NCBI GenBank assembly: GCA_043797735.1
Contig: JAZDPH010000007.1
Location: forward strand, 1-14,671
DNA length: 14,671 nt
Origin: BS750m-G77 sp043797735
GTDB lineage: Bacteria > Omnitrophota > Gorgyraeia > Gygaellales > Profunditerraquicolaceae
Direction: 5' to 3'
Numbering within the stretch: position 1 is the stretch's first letter; the number at the start of each line of letters is the position of its first letter. The notes beneath the pieces were generated by a model. The model worked only from the letters and a program-made list of their open reading frames with translations. It had not been told where the DNA came from and searched no databases. Positions 11,542 to 14,671 of the stretch are shown here, piece after piece. The position numbers and the translations under genes are program-made.

Positions 11542-14500
11542 CTATCCTGCTATTGCATCAATAATAAGCACTAACTCCTTTAAGCCGTCAGGGGTCAGGA
11601 CACCTCTTGCCGCCTGCAGGTCAAAGGTATCCACTAAACACATCACTATCTCATCCAGGTGCTCTCTAAGCTCTCCCCTCTGGTAACAGGCAACCACAAA
11701 CTCTTTTAGCCGGTCCTCTGAAGGAGTAATCTCTGCCTCCAGCATATTCTGAATCTGGTTAAGCTCTGTATCCAGGTTGATGTTCCTGAGGCTGCTCATC
11801 TTCGGCATAGCAAAACTTAAGCCCGAGAGGTTACCCATCGGCCTGGTAATTGTATTAATTACCCTAAAGTCAATTCCACCCATATTCTTATTGGGAATTG
11901 ATGCTGAGCGCAGCGAAGCATCCTCGTCAGTCGCCGCCTGCAAAGAGGAGCTGGACTGCGCTGCAACAACCTTCTTTGTGATATCAAGGAAGCTCTCTGC
12001 TTTTAAACTAGCTCCTCCAATAAGAAATCCGTCAACATCAGGTTTTGCTATAAGCTTTGCGGCATTCTCCGGCTTTACACTGCCGCCGTATAATATACGT
12101 ATCTTTAATGCAACATCCCACCCAAACATTTCTGCCAGTATCTCTCTGATGAACCTGTGCATCTCTTGCGCCTGTTCAGGGGTAGCAACTTCACCTGTTC
12201 CAATGGCCCATACCGGCTCATAGGCAACAGTTGCCTTCTCGGCATCCTGATAAGAAAGGCCTGCGAGGCTGTTTCTGACCATCTCTTCTACTACGGCTCT
12301 TTCATTTCCTGCCTTTCTCTCAGCAAAACTTTCGCCTACGCAAACAATAGGGGTAATCTCATATTTGAACGCAGTCTTTGTTTTCTTGTTTACATTACGA
12401 TTTGATTCTCCGGTAGGTTCCTGCTTAGAATTCCTTCTTAATTCGGAATGCCCCAGGATAACATAAGGCACACCTAAATCTGCAAGCTGCTTGGCAGAAA
12501 TACCTCCTGTAAAAGGCCCTTTTTCTTCGCCATACATATTCTGCGCCGCAAAGCCTATGGGATTATAAGTTACCTTTACCCCTCCCGTATAATCCTGTTT
12601 ACTATTCATGTAATCTACGGCTGAATCCAAATATACAAAGGATGGCGCAACCACTGTCTCAATATTTGTAGCGCCGTCTATCCGATAAATCCCTACCGCA
12701 ATATCATCAATTAAACTCATTACCTGAGACTTATCGCTTTGTTCCATCTTCCAATTCGCAATTACCATAGACTTACGCTGCGGCGCTGCCTGCTTCTCCT
12801 GTATCTGTGTTAGCGCCGAGCTGGCCGTCTGGAAGGAATCTTCTGCCGTAATAACAAGATTTTTAACGCCGTCGGAAACTGCTGTAATACTTTGCCCGAG
12901 CTGCGAAAAAGCAGGGGATACTAGCCTGGTTTTAGCTACCATAGGGCCCATAGGAGTAATTAATAAAGTTCGCATTGTTAAAACAGGGGCTTCGGGATTT
13001 GTTGTGTCAATTTCAACTCCTTTAAAAAGCCCGGCATCTGAACCAAACTGCCCCTCTAAAGGATCGTTGATGCTGGTTAATGCAATAGCGCCGGTATTTG
13101 TTCCGAATCCTTTCCCTGAAGTTACCTCTGTTAAATCTGTATAATTAAGCCCTAAAGCATAAGCACCGTTTCTTTCTGCTAGGTTGTATGTATGCCCAGA
13201 TTTAGCAGTAAGTTGTTTTTTGGTCCCTGTTGGAGAAACGCGCGTGCTCTCAAAATGAGCCTGGGGGAACAAGGCGGTTGCTTCATCCGCTATTCTTCCT
13301 TCTACAGAACCGCTGCGGCCAAAAACACTAACCATACGGCCGTCTATTTTTAGGCCCATAATGGAAGCAAGCCGCCAAAAGAAATCACCGTCTCCGGGCC
13401 CCAAAACCCGAAAGCCGGGATATTTCTCTTGAAGCTTTAATCCGTCATTATAAATTACCCGGTGATTTGCTCTTGGATCTTTATCCTCTTCATTTGACCA
13501 TTTCCAAAGCACAACCATTGCCTGATTGCTCATAAATTCTGCCATGGCGCCCTTATCCTGATAATCCACTCCATGCGCTCTGGCTAATTTTGGATAATAT
13601 TGCGAAGGCAGGGTAAAAGGAGTTACGCTTAATCTTTCAGGGGAGCTATAGCTGGTACCTCCCCTGCGCACTTCTTTATCCGGTTCCGGATTTCTTGCGT
13701 CTTTAAAAACCGAGGCTACTGACCAACTATTGGCATCTTCGCCTTTACGCAGATCAATAACCTTTCCGTCCTTATATTTCAAAAGCTTAATTCCGTTGGT
13801 AACTTCTAAAGCGTCAGCAAAAAGATAACGAAATCTTACATTTGGGTTTTGCTTTTTAATCTGGTTTAATCTTCTTTTAAAAGTGGCGCGGTTTGCTCTA
13901 GCATCGCCCAGGTTCTTAAAACTATGAGCCTGCCCCTGATAAATAATAGTGAAGACCGGCAAACCCCATTCCCCATCCCGCGGGCCTTCACTGCCCCAAC
14001 TTACAATCGCAATATTTGGATTGGCTGCAGTAAATTTCTTCAGGGCTGAAATCCCTAATGTCAATGAAATATTATCTGCTAATGATTTTCTGTTTTCTGT
14101 TACTTGCTCTATATAGGCAACATGTGTCGTGCCTACAGCTTGTAATAAGGAAGTTGCTAAAGAGGCTTTAATCATCTCAACCTCTTCCGCAGTTAAGCTT
14201 GTTGGCATATCCTGTGAGATTCTTCCGGGCAATGGTAATGCTTCAAGCTCGAAACTCTTTACCTGAAGTCCGATATCAGTCAGGGAATCTTCTAAGGTTG
14301 GGCTTATAATTTTACTAAGCTCATCAACAGAGTGAGCTGGCCTATAATTAGCCAATTGCGCTTTAGTGGCTGTGGCTTTACTGTCTCTGTCATCCAGCGA
14401 TGAACTACCGGTTGCTTCCTTTAGCTCCGGAATAAGATCCTTAGCATTTCCGCCAAGGGCAGCCGCATTATTTGCGGCAAAAAGGGCATCTGTAACCGAA

Positions 14501-14671
14501 CCCTTCCCCTCATAACTCCCTACTGACGAAGATGACATTGTCAGGTTAGTAGCATCAAACCCCCCGCTAAAATACGTCTTGATAACCGGCCCACCCAAAG
14601 TACTGTTGGCACGTTCTTTAATGTTGTATTCGCCTTGGGAGAAGGAGTTCTTGTATTGGTTAAAATAAGGA
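11542..14671 (-). CDS. tpiA: Large fusion protein: FBPase class II (GlpX)-like region + triosephosphate isomerase + helical tail (5' end outside window)
   Basis: The frame runs open to the right edge, so the true start lies outside. The TTG at 14598 is only the first start-like codon in view; residue numbers count from it, and 24 more codons precede it. Residues about 608-880 form a triosephosphate isomerase domain with the catalytic set: Lys617 in IANWKM, His717 in ILGHSE, Glu794 in AYEPVWAIGTGE, plus YGGSV (837-841). Residues about 145-560 follow class II fructose-1,6-bisphosphatase in order: LADN (Asp175), SEGPRD (Glu204), DALEVT (Asp262/Glu265, compare DPIEGT), DGD (403-405), GRSGSVEG (Glu433, compare GxGGxxEG), and GLFKGVEI with VLTMR. 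This part is diverged and longer than usual. Ser-rich linkers (SSSL) separate the parts. Residues 905-1018 hold GGIDFRV and a helical tail of unknown role. A terminator follows. The TPI call is firm; the FBPase-like call is my own alignment by eye. Confidence 0.85.
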   Translation of the reverse strand, partial: PYFNQYKNSFSQGEYNIKERANSTLGGPVIKTYFSGGFDATNLTMSSSSVGSYEGKGSVTDALFAANNAAALGGNAKDLIPELKEATGSSSLDDRDSKATATKAQLANYRPAHSVDELSKIISPTLEDSLTDIGLQVKSFELEALPLPGRISQDMPTSLTAEEVEMIKASLATSLLQAVGTTHVAYIEQVTENRKSLADNISLTLGISALKKFTAANPNIAIVSWGSEGPRDGEWGLPVFTIIYQGQAHSFKNLGDARANRATFKRRLNQIKKQNPNVRFRYLFADALEVTNGIKLLKYKDGKVIDLRKGEDANSWSVASVFKDARNPEPDKEVRRGGTSYSSPERLSVTPFTLPSQYYPKLARAHGVDYQDKGAMAEFMSNQAMVVLWKWSNEEDKDPRANHRVIYNDGLKLQEKYPGFRVLGPGDGDFFWRLASIMGLKIDGRMVSVFGRSGSVEGRIADEATALFPQAHFESTRVSPTGTKKQLTAKSGHTYNLAERNGAYALGLNYTDLTEVTSGKGFGTNTGAIALTSINDPLEGQFGSDAGLFKGVEIDTTNPEAPVLTMRTLLITPMGPMVAKTRLVSPAFSQLGQSITAVSDGVKNLVITAEDSFQTASSALTQIQEKQAAPQRKSMVIANWKMEQSDKSQVMSLIDDIAVGIYRIDGATNIETVVAPSFVYLDSAVDYMNSKQDYTGGVKVTYNPIGFAAQNMYGEEKGPFTGGISAKQLADLGVPYVILGHSELRRNSKQEPTGESNRNVNKKTKTAFKYEITPIVCVGESFAERKAGNERAVVEEMVRNSLAGLSYQDAEKATVAYEPVWAIGTGEVATPEQAQEMHRFIREILAEMFGWDVALKIRILYGGSVKPENAAKLIAKPDVDGFLIGGASLKAESFLDITKKVVAAQSSSSLQAATDEDASLRSASIPNKNMGGIDFRVINTITRPMGNLSGLSFAMPKMSSLRNINLDTELNQIQNMLEAEITPSEDRLKEFVVACYQRGELREHLDEIVMCLVDTFDLQAARGVLTPDGLKELVLIIDAIAG

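Overview
The window looks like part of a bacterial chromosome (or metagenome-assembled contig) from an uncultured, Gram-negative-type lineage. My best guess is Candidatus Omnitrophota. The guess rests on the large multi-domain protein at the right end, whose Ser-rich linkers and GGIDF-type tail I recall, from memory only, from large proteins of that phylum. No marker gene here proves the affiliation. Almost everything is on the minus strand; the only plus-strand gene I accept is a tRNA-Leu.

Layout in minus-strand reading order (right to left). (1) 14671-11542: the 3' part of a large fusion gene with a diverged class II fructose-1,6-bisphosphatase (GlpX)-like region, an apparently intact triosephosphate isomerase domain and a helical tail. 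It ends at an intrinsic terminator at 11516-11482. (2) 11541-11103: a convergent tRNA-Leu(CAG) with its own strong sigma70-type promoter, and a 167-bp inverted-repeat element that folds like a structured RNA or a MITE-like element. (3) 11102-2410: a tightly packed run whose protein genes mostly overlap or abut. It holds an AEC-family transporter, smpB, ssrA (tmRNA), a lipoprotein N-acetylmuramoyl-L-alanine amidase, murI, the preQ0/preQ1 block queD-queC-queE-queF, both subunits of an iron-sulfur class I fumarase-type hydratase, rph and rdgB. (4) 2395-831: tRNA-Pro(TGG), tRNA-Arg(TCT), an AsmA/DUF748-like envelope protein and tRNA-His(GTG), still in series. (5) 825-211: a palindrome and a small protein with a ParB/KorB-type helix-turn-helix. 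Bases 1-210 hold nothing I can identify.

Functional themes are: ribosome rescue (smpB plus ssrA side by side); cell-wall metabolism (murI supplies D-glutamate, the amidase cleaves peptidoglycan); queuosine precursor synthesis (queD, queE, queC and queF convert dihydroneopterin triphosphate to preQ1; a GTP cyclohydrolase is not in the window); C4-dicarboxylate metabolism; RNA and nucleotide-pool quality control (rph, rdgB); and gluconeogenic or Calvin-type triose/hexose phosphate metabolism in the fusion protein.

The most unusual observations are these. The tmRNA has a well-placed resume codon followed by an unusually long, internally structured 30-codon tag frame that does not end in an ALAA-like sequence. 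The large protein appears to fuse an FBPase-II-like region to TPI. Three different protein genes each carry a four-unit heptanucleotide tandem repeat inside the reading frame. The ssrA and tRNA-Leu neighbourhoods hold a series of palindromes.
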